A stretch of 64,000 bases of DNA from positions 29,983 through 93,982 of the forward strand of contig CALMUT010000228.1 of NCBI GenBank assembly GCA_937872925.1, in the 5' to 3' direction. Each line of letters starts with the position of its first letter. Within the stretch, counting starts at the first letter, position 1. Of the stretch, positions 19,456 to 28,268 are shown one piece after another. Below the pieces are notes generated by a model. It worked only from the letters and a program-made list of their open reading frames with translations. It did no database searches and was not told where the DNA came from. The DNA comes from an uncultured Myxococcales bacterium (GTDB lineage: Bacteria > Myxococcota_A > Polyangia > Polyangiales > Polyangiaceae). The position numbers and the translations under genes are program-made.

Positions 19456-21624
19456 ATGTCGCTCAAGGTCCTGGTTTTCGAAGCGGACGCCGAGTTTGCC
19501 GGTGTCCTTGATGCTGGTCTGAAACAGCTCGGCTGTAATCCAACGCTCGTGGACGATGCCAACGTTGGGCTCCAGACGGCGGCGTCTGACCGCCCCGATC
19601 TCATCCTGCTCTCCATCGAGCTGCCCCGGATGAACGGTTTCTCGGTGTGCAACAAGTTGAAGCGCGATCCTGCTCTCAAAGCGGTCCCGCTCATCATCAT
19701 GAGCAGCGACTCCACCGAAGAGACGTTTGATCAACACCGACGGCTCCGCACCCACGCCGAAGATTATGTGCACAAGCCCATCTCATTTGATGACTTGATG
19801 GCGCGTGCGCGGGAGTTCGTGGAGCTGCCCCAAGGGGGAACCTCCCTGCCGCCGGTGAGCGAAGCCGAGATCGTTATCGATGACGATATCGTCATTGACG
19901 ACGCAGAGCCCTTGGACGACGAGGAGACCATCAGCGGTGGGCGGCAGCTGGAAAGCGAGCCGCCCGTGGCGGTGGACGACGAGGTCGCGGACTTCACGGA
20001 GCAGGCTTTCGACGCTCTGATGGACGCGCCCGAAGCGGCAGAGGCCCCAGCGCCCGAACCGGAATCCGAGCCTGAACCGGAACCCGAACCCGAACCCGAA
20101 CCCGAGGACGCCGTCAAAGAAGCGCCCGCGTCGGTGCCGCCGAAGAAGGAATCCATCGCACCGCGTCCGGAAAGCAACGCCGAGGCCCAGCGCCTACGCG
20201 AAGACCTCGGGCAGGCAAAAAACAAGGCCTCGGAGTTGGAAGCAGAGCTGCGCAGCGCCAAGGCCAAGATCGCCGAGCTAGAAGACGCGGCCACAAGAGG
20301 CAGCGCCAAGGACAGTGTCGTCCAAAAGCTTCAGCGCGAACTAGACGAGGCAAAAGCCAAGGGATCCGGCGGCGGTAAAGGTGGCGGCTCGGCCCGTGAG
20401 TTCCTAGATCTCCGCGAGGCGCTTAACAAGAAAGACAAAGAGCTACTCGACCTCCGCGACGGTCAGACCTCCAAAGACAAGGAGCTGATCGCGCTGCGGG
20501 ACAGCAACATCGCGCTAGAGCGGGAACGCACCGACCTAAACGACAAGATCATCGAGCAAGAGAAGCAGGTTCTCGACGCGAATAAGACCATCGAGGCTCT
20601 GCGCGCCGACAAGGAACAGGCCAACAAGCGCGCCGACGACTACAAGCGCCGGGGCGAGAAACTTCAAGGCGACCTGGAAGCCAAGTCCCAGGAGATGGCC
20701 GCGGCCCTAGAGCAGCACGAAGAGCAATCAGCGACGCGCGATGCCCGAGAAGCATCTCAGCGCCTCGCACACCAAGAAGCGCTGGAGGCGGCAGAAGAAA
20801 AGCGCATAGCCGACTTGCGGGCCGCAGAAGCGGCGGCTGCAGAGGCACAGGAAGAGGCGCTGTCTCAAGCGCGTGAGGCCGCGGCCGAAGACAAGGCCGA
20901 AGCACTCGCGGAGGCGCAGGAGCTGGCAGCAGCCGCCCAAGCCGATGCCATCTCCAGCAGGGAAGCCGAGCTGAAGAAGGAGTACGACTCCAAGATGGCA
21001 GCCCTGCATCGCGCGAACGAAGACGCGATGAACCGACTGCGCGCCGAGCACGAGCAGGCCATGGAAGAAGCCGTCAGCGAGGCGGCCGGTCGGCTATCCG
21101 CACGCGAGGCGGAGCTCGCTTCGGAGCGAGAGGCTTCGGAAGCCCGGCTCACTGAAGCCCACGACGCGACCAAGGCGGAGCTGAGCGCTACCCAGCACGA
21201 ACTAGAAGAGCTGACCCAGCGCAAGGAAGAGGGCGAAGCAACCCGCGACGCCAAGATCGCCGGACTCACCGCCGAGCTCTCGGAGCGAACCGAGGAGCGG
21301 GACAGCGCCAATCAAACCATCCAAGAGCGCGACGACAAGATCGAGGCTCTGGAGGCGGACCTGGCGGCGAGAACTGCGGAACGCGACGAAGCCCGCGGCA
21401 TCATTAGCGAACGCGATGAAAAGATCGCGACCCTGGAAGCCGAGTTGGCCGCGACCCGCGGCATGCTGAGCGAAGAGCGCGCCAGCCTCGAAACCGAAAA
21501 GGGCCGGGTTCAAAAGGCCCACGGCAAGTGGAACGAAGACAAGGCCTCCCTCGAACGTGCGAAGGACGCCCTTGCCGCCGCCCTCGCTCAGATCGAAGAA
21601 GCCGAATCTCGAGACATCGAGTAG
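19456..21624 (+). CDS. Pseudo-receiver plus long coiled-coil protein (AglZ/FrzS-like)
   Basis: 722 aa. Residues 1-120 are a CheY-like receiver: hydrophobic strands, acidic residues near position 9-11, S84 and the conserved K107-P. The phospho-acceptor position holds Ser53 (LILLSIELPRMNGF) instead of Asp, so phosphorylation is unlikely. Residues 125-240 are acidic and Pro-rich, with an EP repeat. From about 245 to the end there is a near-continuous coiled coil of Glu/Ala/Lys heptads. This plan matches AglZ and FrzS of Myxococcus, which localise polar or gliding-motility complexes. Orthology to either is not established from sequence alone; other large coiled-coil polarity proteins are possible. 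Confidence 0.75.
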   Translation: MSLKVLVFEADAEFAGVLDAGLKQLGCNPTLVDDANVGLQTAASDRPDLILLSIELPRMNGFSVCNKLKRDPALKAVPLIIMSSDSTEETFDQHRRLRTHAEDYVHKPISFDDLMARAREFVELPQGGTSLPPVSEAEIVIDDDIVIDDAEPLDDEETISGGRQLESEPPVAVDDEVADFTEQAFDALMDAPEAAEAPAPEPESEPEPEPEPEPEPEDAVKEAPASVPPKKESIAPRPESNAEAQRLREDLGQAKNKASELEAELRSAKAKIAELEDAATRGSAKDSVVQKLQRELDEAKAKGSGGGKGGGSAREFLDLREALNKKDKELLDLRDGQTSKDKELIALRDSNIALERERTDLNDKIIEQEKQVLDANKTIEALRADKEQANKRADDYKRRGEKLQGDLEAKSQEMAAALEQHEEQSATRDAREASQRLAHQEALEAAEEKRIADLRAAEAAAAEAQEEALSQAREAAAEDKAEALAEAQELAAAAQADAISSREAELKKEYDSKMAALHRANEDAMNRLRAEHEQAMEEAVSEAAGRLSAREAELASEREASEARLTEAHDATKAELSATQHELEELTQRKEEGEATRDAKIAGLTAELSERTEERDSANQTIQERDDKIEALEADLAARTAERDEARGIISERDEKIATLEAELAATRGMLSEERASLETEKGRVQKAHGKWNEDKASLERAKDALAAALAQIEEAESRDIE

Positions 21625-21645
21625 CTTCGAGCCGCCAGAGTCGGT

Positions 21646-22419
21646 TTAGTAGGGCTTGCACGCGCGAATGACCGCGCGCAAGTCGCGTAGGCCCAGCGCG
21701 AGACGTGGTCCGGGCCGGCCAAGGTAGGCTTCGGGGATCTTCGCGATCCGGTCCCGAGTCAGCGCGGGCAGATCCTGCCAGCCCGGGCGCCGCCGAACAA
21801 CGCGTGGGTGGTATTTTTCGGTGCGAACACCGCACCACGAGATCACAACTGCCTCCGGGCATGCTTCACGAACCTGCTCGTCGCTAACCGGCGCGCTCTT
21901 CACGTTTAGATGCGCAAAGGGGTTCACTCCCCCGGCAAGGGTGATCATCTCGGAGACCCACGACTGACTACCCGGGACGATCACTGGCTTCGGCCACCAT
22001 TCGACCAGGATGCGAGGCCGATGTTTGCCAGCCGTGTCGTCCGCGCGCATCGCAGTATCAAACTCCTGAACCAGCGCCTCGCCGCGCTCGGCCACCCCAA
22101 GCTGATCGGCGATCAGCCGCATGTCCCGGCGCACATCGGCGAGGCTGACAGGCTCCGGCGCAATGAACCGCAGCCCAGCCTGCTGCAGGCGCGAAACGAT
22201 ACGTTCGTGCCCGGGAACCGTCAGCGACGCGATCACGAGATCCGGTCGCAGCGCCTTGACATGCTCGACGTCGATGCTGAGATCCGGCCCAACTCGCGGC
22301 AGTGATCGGACTACAGCCTCCGGGTAGTCGCTATGCGCGTCGACCCCGACCAGCATCGACGCGCACCCGAGGGCGCATATGATCTCGGTATTGGAGCAGG
22401 CTAGAGACACAACGCGCAT
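21646..22419 (-). CDS. BtuF-like cobalamin/metal-chelate binding protein
   Basis: About 257 aa, periplasmic-binding-protein class III fold: RVVSLACSNTEIICALG at the start, then VGVDAHSDYP, LRPDLVIA, WWPKPVIVPGSQSWVSEMITLAGG. These are typical of BtuF-type corrinoid or iron-chelate binding proteins. It has no signal peptide from the ATG at 22419, and a short upstream extension does not add one, so the protein may be cytoplasmic or anchored by a partner. No BtuC/BtuD genes are adjacent. Orphan cytosolic BtuF-like proteins are common and often called cobalamin-binding protein; the ligand is not proven. Confidence 0.75.
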   Translation of the reverse strand: MRVVSLACSNTEIICALGCASMLVGVDAHSDYPEAVVRSLPRVGPDLSIDVEHVKALRPDLVIASLTVPGHERIVSRLQQAGLRFIAPEPVSLADVRRDMRLIADQLGVAERGEALVQEFDTAMRADDTAGKHRPRILVEWWPKPVIVPGSQSWVSEMITLAGGVNPFAHLNVKSAPVSDEQVREACPEAVVISWCGVRTEKYHPRVVRRRPGWQDLPALTRDRIAKIPEAYLGRPGPRLALGLRDLRAVIRACKPY

Positions 22420-22511
22420 GACAGTCCCTGCTTTTTGCACGACGTGCGCTCGGCACCAAGTGTGCGCTCCACATTGCGAGACCGCCGCTACGGCGCTAGC
22501 GTCCCGCGAAA

Positions 22512-24479
22512 ATGCCTACCCCCGAGGGCACAGACGGCGCGGCGGAAGAGTCCACCCAAGACCGGTCCGCGCCGGAAGAAGCTGCAACGGACGTCGACGC
22601 CAGTCATGGGGAGTTGTTCGGGCCGCAACACGACGAGCTCTCCGCCCCCCGGGGCGCTTGGGAATTTGCGGGCTGGGGCCACGCGACGAAGATCACGGAC
22701 CTGGACCACGGTCCACAGTCCATTGGCCACAGCCACCATGTTGCGCCAGCGCACAAGCTGGGTGCATGGCGCGCTACGGCGATCTGCGGCAACGACATCA
22801 CCTCCAGCGTCCTCTACGTCGCCGCGCTCTGCACCCTCTCCGCGGGCGTGTACGCCCCCATCGCGCTCGCGATGGTGGGCATCGTGCTCTACATCTTCCG
22901 ACGTATTTACGAAGAGGTCGGTTCAGCCCTGCCGCTGAACGGAGGCGCGTACAACGTTCTGTTGAACACCACCAGCAAGGGCAAAGCGTCCCTCGCCGCA
23001 TGTTTGACATTGCTCTCTTATGTGGCGACGGCCGTGATCAGTGCCAACGAAGCGCTGCACTACGCACACCACGTGGCACATGTCGTGCCTGTGATGCTGG
23101 GCACGGTGCTGTTGCTGGGCCTCTTTGCGGTACTCAACGTAGTCGGTATTAGCGAGAGTGCCGTCGTGGCCTTGGTCATCTTTGTGGTGCACATGGCGAC
23201 CTTGATCTTGCTGACGGGGGCGGCGGGTGTGTACGTCTACCAAGACGGTTTCGCGACCTTGGCGGCAAACTGGCGCTCGCCGCCGAGCGGTGGCATCGAG
23301 AAAGCGCTCTTCTTCGGTTTCGCTGCGGGAATGCTGGGCATCAGCGGCTTTGAAAGCTCAGCGAACTTCATCGAGGAACAGAAGCCAGGGGTATTCCCCA
23401 AGACGCTGCGCAATATGTGGTTGGCAGTGTTCTTCTTCAACCCGACGATCTGCCTCTTGGCGCTGGGCATGCTGCCCGTGGCCGCCTTTGGGAGTCATCA
23501 GACGGCGCTCCTGAGCGAAATGGGCGAGCGCTCCGTGGGACCGTGGCTCGCAACTTGGGTCAGCATCGACGCGGTCCTAGTGCTCTCCGGCGCTGTGTTG
23601 ACTAGCTACGTCGGGGTCACCGGCCTGGTGCGGCGCATGAGCCTCGATCGTTGCTTGCCGCAGGTGCTGCTTCGGGAAAACCAACGCTTCCGTACGCCGC
23701 ATTGGATCATTTTTTCCTTCTTCGCGCTGTGCTGCTCGATCCTTCTCATTACCAAAGGCGACGTCGGCACTCTGGCAGGCGTCTATACGATTTCGTTTCT
23801 GGGCGTCATGCTGCTCTTCGCCGTTGGCAATCGGCTGCTTGCCCTCAAGCGAGGCCGACTGCCGCGCTCGGCTCGCGCCAGCTGGCCAGCGGTGATCCTC
23901 GCCACCCTGGCGGTAGCGGCGGGATTGGTCGGCAACATCATCAAGTCCACGGAGCAGGCCCTGATCTTTTTGATCTACCTAGCGGTCGCTATCACCGTAG
24001 TCGGGATCATGTTCTTGCGCGTACGGATCCTCCAGGCTTTGCTGTACATGGGACGCGCGATCCACGACAAAGTCCGGGAGATCAACGAAGGCGTCGACGC
24101 ATGGACGACGGGGAAAATCACCGAGATCAACAGCCAAGCCATGGTGTTCTTCACCCGGGGAGATGGCCCTGCAAATCTGCGACGAGCCATCGAATACGTG
24201 CTGGACAACGAGCACACCAACACGTTGATCGTCGTGCACGTGTACCAGGACGAAGCACGCATTCCAGCGCAGCTTTCGGACCAACTGAAGACCCTGGATG
24301 AGATCTTCCCGGAGATCCGCATCGACTTCATTGCCGTGCAGGGCAGCTTCGGCCCCGAGCTGATCGACAAGCTCAGTGGTCGACTCGATGTTCCTAAGAA
24401 CTATATGTTCATCGGCTGCCCGGGGGACGGCTTCCCACACAACCTGGCCGATCTCGGGGGCGTGCGCTTGATCGTGTAG
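22512..24479 (+). CDS. APC superfamily amino-acid permease with a C-terminal soluble domain
   Basis: 655 aa. After a 90-residue charged, His-containing N-terminus there are about 12 membrane helices starting at CGNDITSSVLYVAALC, which carries the APC helix-1 unwound segment (GNDI.SS). Helix 3/4 regions include LPLNGGAYNVLLNTTS and the helix-6 type sequence FFGFAAGMLGISGFE. The last 140 residues are soluble (REINEGVDAWTTGKITE, LIVVHVYQDEARIP, FIAVQGSFGPELIDKL) and resemble a universal-stress-like or regulatory fold. Substrate is unknown; amino acid uptake is the family default. It is divergent from the BtuF-like gene, with 92 bases between the starts. Confidence 0.85.
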   Translation: MPTPEGTDGAAEESTQDRSAPEEAATDVDASHGELFGPQHDELSAPRGAWEFAGWGHATKITDLDHGPQSIGHSHHVAPAHKLGAWRATAICGNDITSSVLYVAALCTLSAGVYAPIALAMVGIVLYIFRRIYEEVGSALPLNGGAYNVLLNTTSKGKASLAACLTLLSYVATAVISANEALHYAHHVAHVVPVMLGTVLLLGLFAVLNVVGISESAVVALVIFVVHMATLILLTGAAGVYVYQDGFATLAANWRSPPSGGIEKALFFGFAAGMLGISGFESSANFIEEQKPGVFPKTLRNMWLAVFFFNPTICLLALGMLPVAAFGSHQTALLSEMGERSVGPWLATWVSIDAVLVLSGAVLTSYVGVTGLVRRMSLDRCLPQVLLRENQRFRTPHWIIFSFFALCCSILLITKGDVGTLAGVYTISFLGVMLLFAVGNRLLALKRGRLPRSARASWPAVILATLAVAAGLVGNIIKSTEQALIFLIYLAVAITVVGIMFLRVRILQALLYMGRAIHDKVREINEGVDAWTTGKITEINSQAMVFFTRGDGPANLRRAIEYVLDNEHTNTLIVVHVYQDEARIPAQLSDQLKTLDEIFPEIRIDFIAVQGSFGPELIDKLSGRLDVPKNYMFIGCPGDGFPHNLADLGGVRLIV

Positions 24480-24510
24480 CGGCTTGGTTCGGCTGACAAT
24501 CCCGGTTAGC

Positions 24511-25749
24511 GTGCGACTTGTGTCCGAACGCCGGGATCGCTGGGTTGCTTGGGTCACCACCTGGGCCGCGTACGGCACGTACTACACTGGCCGCAAGGGC
24601 TTCAGTGTCGCCAAGAGTACGCTGCACGACAGCCTTGGCGTTTCGACCCAGGTGCTGGGTTTCATCGACACGGCGTACCTGGTCGCCTACTCCGTCGGCC
24701 AGTTCGGCAGCGGGTACCTGGGCGATCGCATCGGCGCCCGGCGCTTGGTTAGCTTTGGCATGCTGCTGTCGGCGGCCTGTTGCCTCGCCTTTGGAGCTTC
24801 GAGTGCGGCCGGGCTATTCGTTCTCTTCTTCCTGATCAACGGCTTCGCGCAGTCCACGGGCTGGCCCGGAACGACGCGCGCCATGGCGGAATGGACCACC
24901 TTGGACAACCGGGGCACGGTCATGGCGTTCTGGGCGACGTGCTACCAGGTGGGGGGCATTGTCGCGACCGCCATGGCCGCCTTCTTGCTCGGGCGCTTCG
25001 GCTGGCGCTGGGCGTTCTTTGGTCCTGCGCTGGGGCTTGTGATCGTGGCAGCCGCGGTATTCCTCTTGCTCAAGCCCGGTCCGTCACGCACGCGCAGCGC
25101 GGACGCCTCGCACAGCCCGACAAGCGATGACATTGCGCAGCGGCGCGCAGCTCAACGAGAAATGCTGCGCCACCCGCTGCTGTGGTGCTACGGCGCCAGC
25201 TACTTCTGCATCAAGTTCATCCGCTATGCGCTTCTGTTTTGGCTGCCGTTCTTCTTGGCGAAAGCACGCGGCTTCGGCGAGGAACAAGCAGGCTACGTCT
25301 CCACATCCTTCGAAATAGGTGGCATCGTCGGGGTCGTCCTGATCGGCATCGCCTCGGACCGTGTGCGGCGTTTTTCGCGCTCGCTCTTGGCAGCCGCCGC
25401 TCTAGTTGCCCTTGCCTGCGCAGTGGTGCTGTTCACCCAGCTAGAGGCAACCAGCACTTGGTCAAACGTCTTGGGGTTGGCGTTGATCGGCGGCGCGCTC
25501 TTCGGCCCGGACGCCCTACTCTCGGGGGCGGCAGCCCAGGATGCCGGAGGTCGTCACGCCGCTGCCATGGCGACGGGGTTCGTCAACGGGATGGGTTCAG
25601 TGGGCGCGGTGCTCCAGGGGCTTTTGGTCCCTTGGATGAGCGAACGCTACGGTTGGTCGAGTCTTTTTTCGGTGTTTGTTGGACTGGCGCTGCTTGCAGC
25701 CCTCTTCCTCTTGCCCACGCTCCGGACCCGAGCGGCGGAGAAGGCCTAG
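24511..25749 (+). CDS. MFS transporter, organophosphate:phosphate antiporter-like
   Basis: About 412 aa with 12 predicted membrane helices. The N-terminal segment YGTYYTGRKGFSVAKSTL closely parallels the GlpT/UhpT family signature, whose Arg binds the phosphate group. LGDRIGARRLVSFGM is the classic MFS loop 2-3 motif, and GFAQSTGWPGTTRAMAEW is typical of OPA transporters. A glycerol-3-phosphate or sugar-phosphate substrate is a family inference. The start is uncertain among TTG 24484, GTG 24511 and GTG 24520. It begins 31 bases after the permease and may share its transcript. The stop overlaps the convergent bpt stop in CTAG. Confidence 0.82.
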   Translation: MRLVSERRDRWVAWVTTWAAYGTYYTGRKGFSVAKSTLHDSLGVSTQVLGFIDTAYLVAYSVGQFGSGYLGDRIGARRLVSFGMLLSAACCLAFGASSAAGLFVLFFLINGFAQSTGWPGTTRAMAEWTTLDNRGTVMAFWATCYQVGGIVATAMAAFLLGRFGWRWAFFGPALGLVIVAAAVFLLLKPGPSRTRSADASHSPTSDDIAQRRAAQREMLRHPLLWCYGASYFCIKFIRYALLFWLPFFLAKARGFGEEQAGYVSTSFEIGGIVGVVLIGIASDRVRRFSRSLLAAAALVALACAVVLFTQLEATSTWSNVLGLALIGGALFGPDALLSGAAAQDAGGRHAAAMATGFVNGMGSVGAVLQGLLVPWMSERYGWSSLFSVFVGLALLAALFLLPTLRTRAAEKA

Positions 25750-26501
25750 CCAGCCTCGGATTGCAGATCCTGTTTGGTTTGGAAGCGACGCCAGCGTCCA
25801 TGAATGAACCGCTCGTGCGGCAGGTAGTTCGACTTGTAACGCATGGTCGTGCAATCCGCGATGTAGAGACCCAGGTACAGCCACGACAATGACCAGCGGC
25901 GACACAGCGCGAGCTGCTGCAGGATCGAGAGCGTCCCAAGACTAAGCCTTTCGTAGGCCGGGTCGAAATGACAGTAGACCGCTGACAGGGAGTTTTCGCC
26001 GCGATCCGTGACGGCCACCCCGACCAACTCGTCACCTACGAAGTATCGCAATTCGAAACTCTCGCAGCAGCTCTCTACCAGGAAGTCCCGGTAGCCCTCA
26101 GCGTCGATGGGCGGCTGACCATCCGAAAGCCCACGCCCGTCTTTATGCGCGTTGTAGAGGGCCACTCGGGTACTGTCGACGCGCGTCGCTCCAATCTCGA
26201 TGCGTACGCTCTTGTGAGCGCGGCGTTCGATGCGACGGTGCACGCGGGATGGTTCGAACTGCTGCGCGTCTACCCGGATCGGCTCACAAGCATGACAACT
26301 GGGACAGGTTGGACGGTACAGCAGCACGCCCTGGCGACGGTCTCCGGAGGATAGCCGCTCATCCAGCTCGCTGCGCGCCAGCCGACGCACCGGGAGGCGC
26401 AACGGAAGACGCGCCATGCGGTCCGGAAGATAGGGACACTTAGACGGTCGATCGAATACGACGAGTTCCGGGGGGATTTCCGGCAGGAGCGGGACCGCCA
26501 C
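25746..26501 (-). CDS. bpt: Leucyl/arginyl-tRNA--protein transferase (N-end rule)
   Basis: 251 aa of the Bpt/ATE family, which adds Leu or Arg from aminoacyl-tRNA to proteins with N-terminal acidic residues and so marks them for ClpAPS. The signatures are the N-terminal CPYLPDRMARLPLRL segment, the cysteine cluster in YRPTCPSCHACEPIRVD, and the C-terminal YLGLYIADCTTMRYKSNYLPHE. Length is normal for the bacterial enzyme. Bpt (Leu) versus Ate (Arg) specificity cannot be decided by eye. It follows the nucleoside-salvage operon at a 40-base distance and could be co-transcribed. Confidence 0.92.
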   Translation of the reverse strand: MAVPLLPEIPPELVVFDRPSKCPYLPDRMARLPLRLPVRRLARSELDERLSSGDRRQGVLLYRPTCPSCHACEPIRVDAQQFEPSRVHRRIERRAHKSVRIEIGATRVDSTRVALYNAHKDGRGLSDGQPPIDAEGYRDFLVESCCESFELRYFVGDELVGVAVTDRGENSLSAVYCHFDPAYERLSLGTLSILQQLALCRRWSLSWLYLGLYIADCTTMRYKSNYLPHERFIHGRWRRFQTKQDLQSEAG

Positions 26502-26541
26502 GGCACAAGTATGCCACGCGCTCGTGGCGCGCGGCAGAGGA

Positions 26542-27879
26542 CTACAGCTTTGCCCGACTCATCAGCCGTTTTCCCTGGCGCTGCGCGGCGGCGACGATGG
26601 CCTCCGCGTCGAGGGTTAACAGCTCACCGTTGCGAACCAGCGGGCGTCCGTCCACATAGACGTGCTCCACGTCGCGGGCCTGCGTGGCGTAGACCAACGT
26701 GCCAACGGGATCATAGGCCGGAGCCACATGCACACCGTCCGTGCGGACCGCGATCAGATCCGCACGCTTTCCGAGCTCGATGCTACCGATATCTCGCTCC
26801 AGCCCCAGTAGCCGCGCGCCGTCGATGGTTGCCATGCGCAGCACTTGATCCGCCGGAAGGGCTCCAGGCCCGCTGACCGCACTGGAGAGCAACGCGGCAT
26901 GGCGCAGCTCCACCCATGGGTCCAGATTGTTGTTGCAGGGCGCGCCATCCGGACCCAGGCCAACGACGATGCCCAGCGAGCGCATGGCTTGCACCTTGGC
27001 GATGCCGCTGCCCAACTTCAGGTTCGCACTTGGGCAATGCACGACCGCAACCGAATCAGCGGCAAGCCGGCGCATCTGCGCGGTGGTGAGCTGCACGCCG
27101 TGCGCAATCGACGCAAACTTTCCGCGCATGCCCCAGCGCCGCAGCACGTCGACGTCGTCTGCGCCAAGGATCTTCCGAACCGCATCGCGCTCCCCCGCAT
27201 GCTCGGCCGCATGGGTGTGGAAGCGAGCCCCCGAAGCCGCCGCACGATCGATGCTTTCGCGCACCAGCTTCTCGGTGCAAGACAGAATGAAGCGCGGAAT
27301 ATAGGCGTAGCTGATCCGGCCACTGGCGTGGGATCCCCAAGCTGACTGCACGCGTGCACATTCCGAAAGCGCCGCCTTGGTGGTTTGGCGCAGGCGCTTG
27401 GGCACGCCAGCGCCGGAGTCCATCAAAGTGTTGCCGCCTACGACCCGCATCCCCGACCGGACACAGGCATCAAAGACAACGTCCTGGCCGTGCACCGTGC
27501 CCAGATCCAAAATCGCGGTGGTGCCGGCAAGGATGAGTTCGGACAGCCCAAGCTCTGCGCTGGCACAAAGGCTGCGGTCATCATGGGCCGCTTCCAGGGG
27601 CCAGATGCGGCGTTTCAACCACTCGAGGAGTGGCAGGTCGTCGGCCATGCCGCGCATGAGCGCCTGACAGAGATGCACGTGTGCCATGACCAGGCCCGGC
27701 AACACGATGCGACCGGAAACGTCAACAACGCGCGCACCGCTCGGACGCTTCACCTTCCCGATGCCGGTGATACGTCCCTTTTCGATCAGCACGTCCCCGC
27801 GCAAGATGCGGCTGGCGGCGTCGCAGGTAACGATAGTGGCGCCCTGCAGCACCGTGCGACTGAAGGCCGCGTCCGTCAT
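26542..27879 (-). CDS. Amidohydrolase of the 5'-deoxyadenosine/S-adenosylhomocysteine deaminase type
   Basis: 445 aa. Metal ligands are visible as HVH (in LVMAHVHLCQ), HTHAAEH, VVHCPSANLKLGSG and the Asp in GLGPDGAPCNNNLD. The segment MADDLPLLEWLKRRIWPLE is shared with DadD/MtaD-type deaminases. It therefore probably deaminates 5'-deoxyadenosine, methylthioadenosine or SAH; related guanine or atrazine-type hydrolases are alternatives. The start ATG at 27879 overlaps the cytidine deaminase stop as ATGA. Genomic context with PNP supports nucleoside salvage, with PNP able to phosphorolyse the deaminated product. The longer upstream in-frame extension is antisense-like and rejected. Confidence 0.82.
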   Translation of the reverse strand: MTDAAFSRTVLQGATIVTCDAASRILRGDVLIEKGRITGIGKVKRPSGARVVDVSGRIVLPGLVMAHVHLCQALMRGMADDLPLLEWLKRRIWPLEAAHDDRSLCASAELGLSELILAGTTAILDLGTVHGQDVVFDACVRSGMRVVGGNTLMDSGAGVPKRLRQTTKAALSECARVQSAWGSHASGRISYAYIPRFILSCTEKLVRESIDRAAASGARFHTHAAEHAGERDAVRKILGADDVDVLRRWGMRGKFASIAHGVQLTTAQMRRLAADSVAVVHCPSANLKLGSGIAKVQAMRSLGIVVGLGPDGAPCNNNLDPWVELRHAALLSSAVSGPGALPADQVLRMATIDGARLLGLERDIGSIELGKRADLIAVRTDGVHVAPAYDPVGTLVYATQARDVEHVYVDGRPLVRNGELLTLDAEAIVAAAQRQGKRLMSRAKL

Positions 27880-28268
27880 GATTCGAATACGAAGGCGTGC
27901 GGCAGTAGCTCCGCAAGGGTGGTCTGCTCCTGAGCGCTGTCGTTGGCAACGATGACGACCGTCTCCTGGGCGAACTCGCTGAGCACCTGCCGGCACACGC
28001 CGCAAGGAAAGGTCGGCTGCGTTGCGTTGGTGTAGACCGCCACCGCGAGCACCTTGCTGCCGCCCGCCGCCACCATCGCGGACACGGCGGAACGCTCGGC
28101 ACAAACCGTCGCGCCGAACGAGGCGTTTTCGACATTGCACCCCAAGTAGGTATTGCCGTCGTCCGCGAGGAGCGCCGCACCCACTTGAAACTTCGAGTAG
28201 GGCGCGTGCGCGCGCGCAGCCACGGCCCGCGCCGCGTGAACGAGCTGGGCCAAGCGTTCTTTTGTCAC
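27876..28268 (-). CDS. cdd: Cytidine deaminase
   Basis: 130 aa, the normal size for the homotetrameric enzyme that converts cytidine and deoxycytidine to uridine forms. Zinc ligands are C56 in CAERSAV with catalytic E58, and C89 and C92 in PCGVCRQ. The nucleoside-binding segment FQVGAALL...GCNVENASF is intact. Translation starts at GTG 28268, overlapping the stop of the PNP gene as GTGA. Cytoplasmic pyrimidine salvage. Confidence 0.95.
   Translation of the reverse strand: MTKERLAQLVHAARAVAARAHAPYSKFQVGAALLADDGNTYLGCNVENASFGATVCAERSAVSAMVAAGGSKVLAVAVYTNATQPTFPCGVCRQVLSEFAQETVVIVANDSAQEQTTLAELLPHAFVFES

Noticed and set aside
27880..28140. Upstream extension of the amidohydrolase frame
   Set aside because: It overlaps the cytidine deaminase gene in a different frame; the ATG at 27879 gives the family-like start and ATGA coupling.
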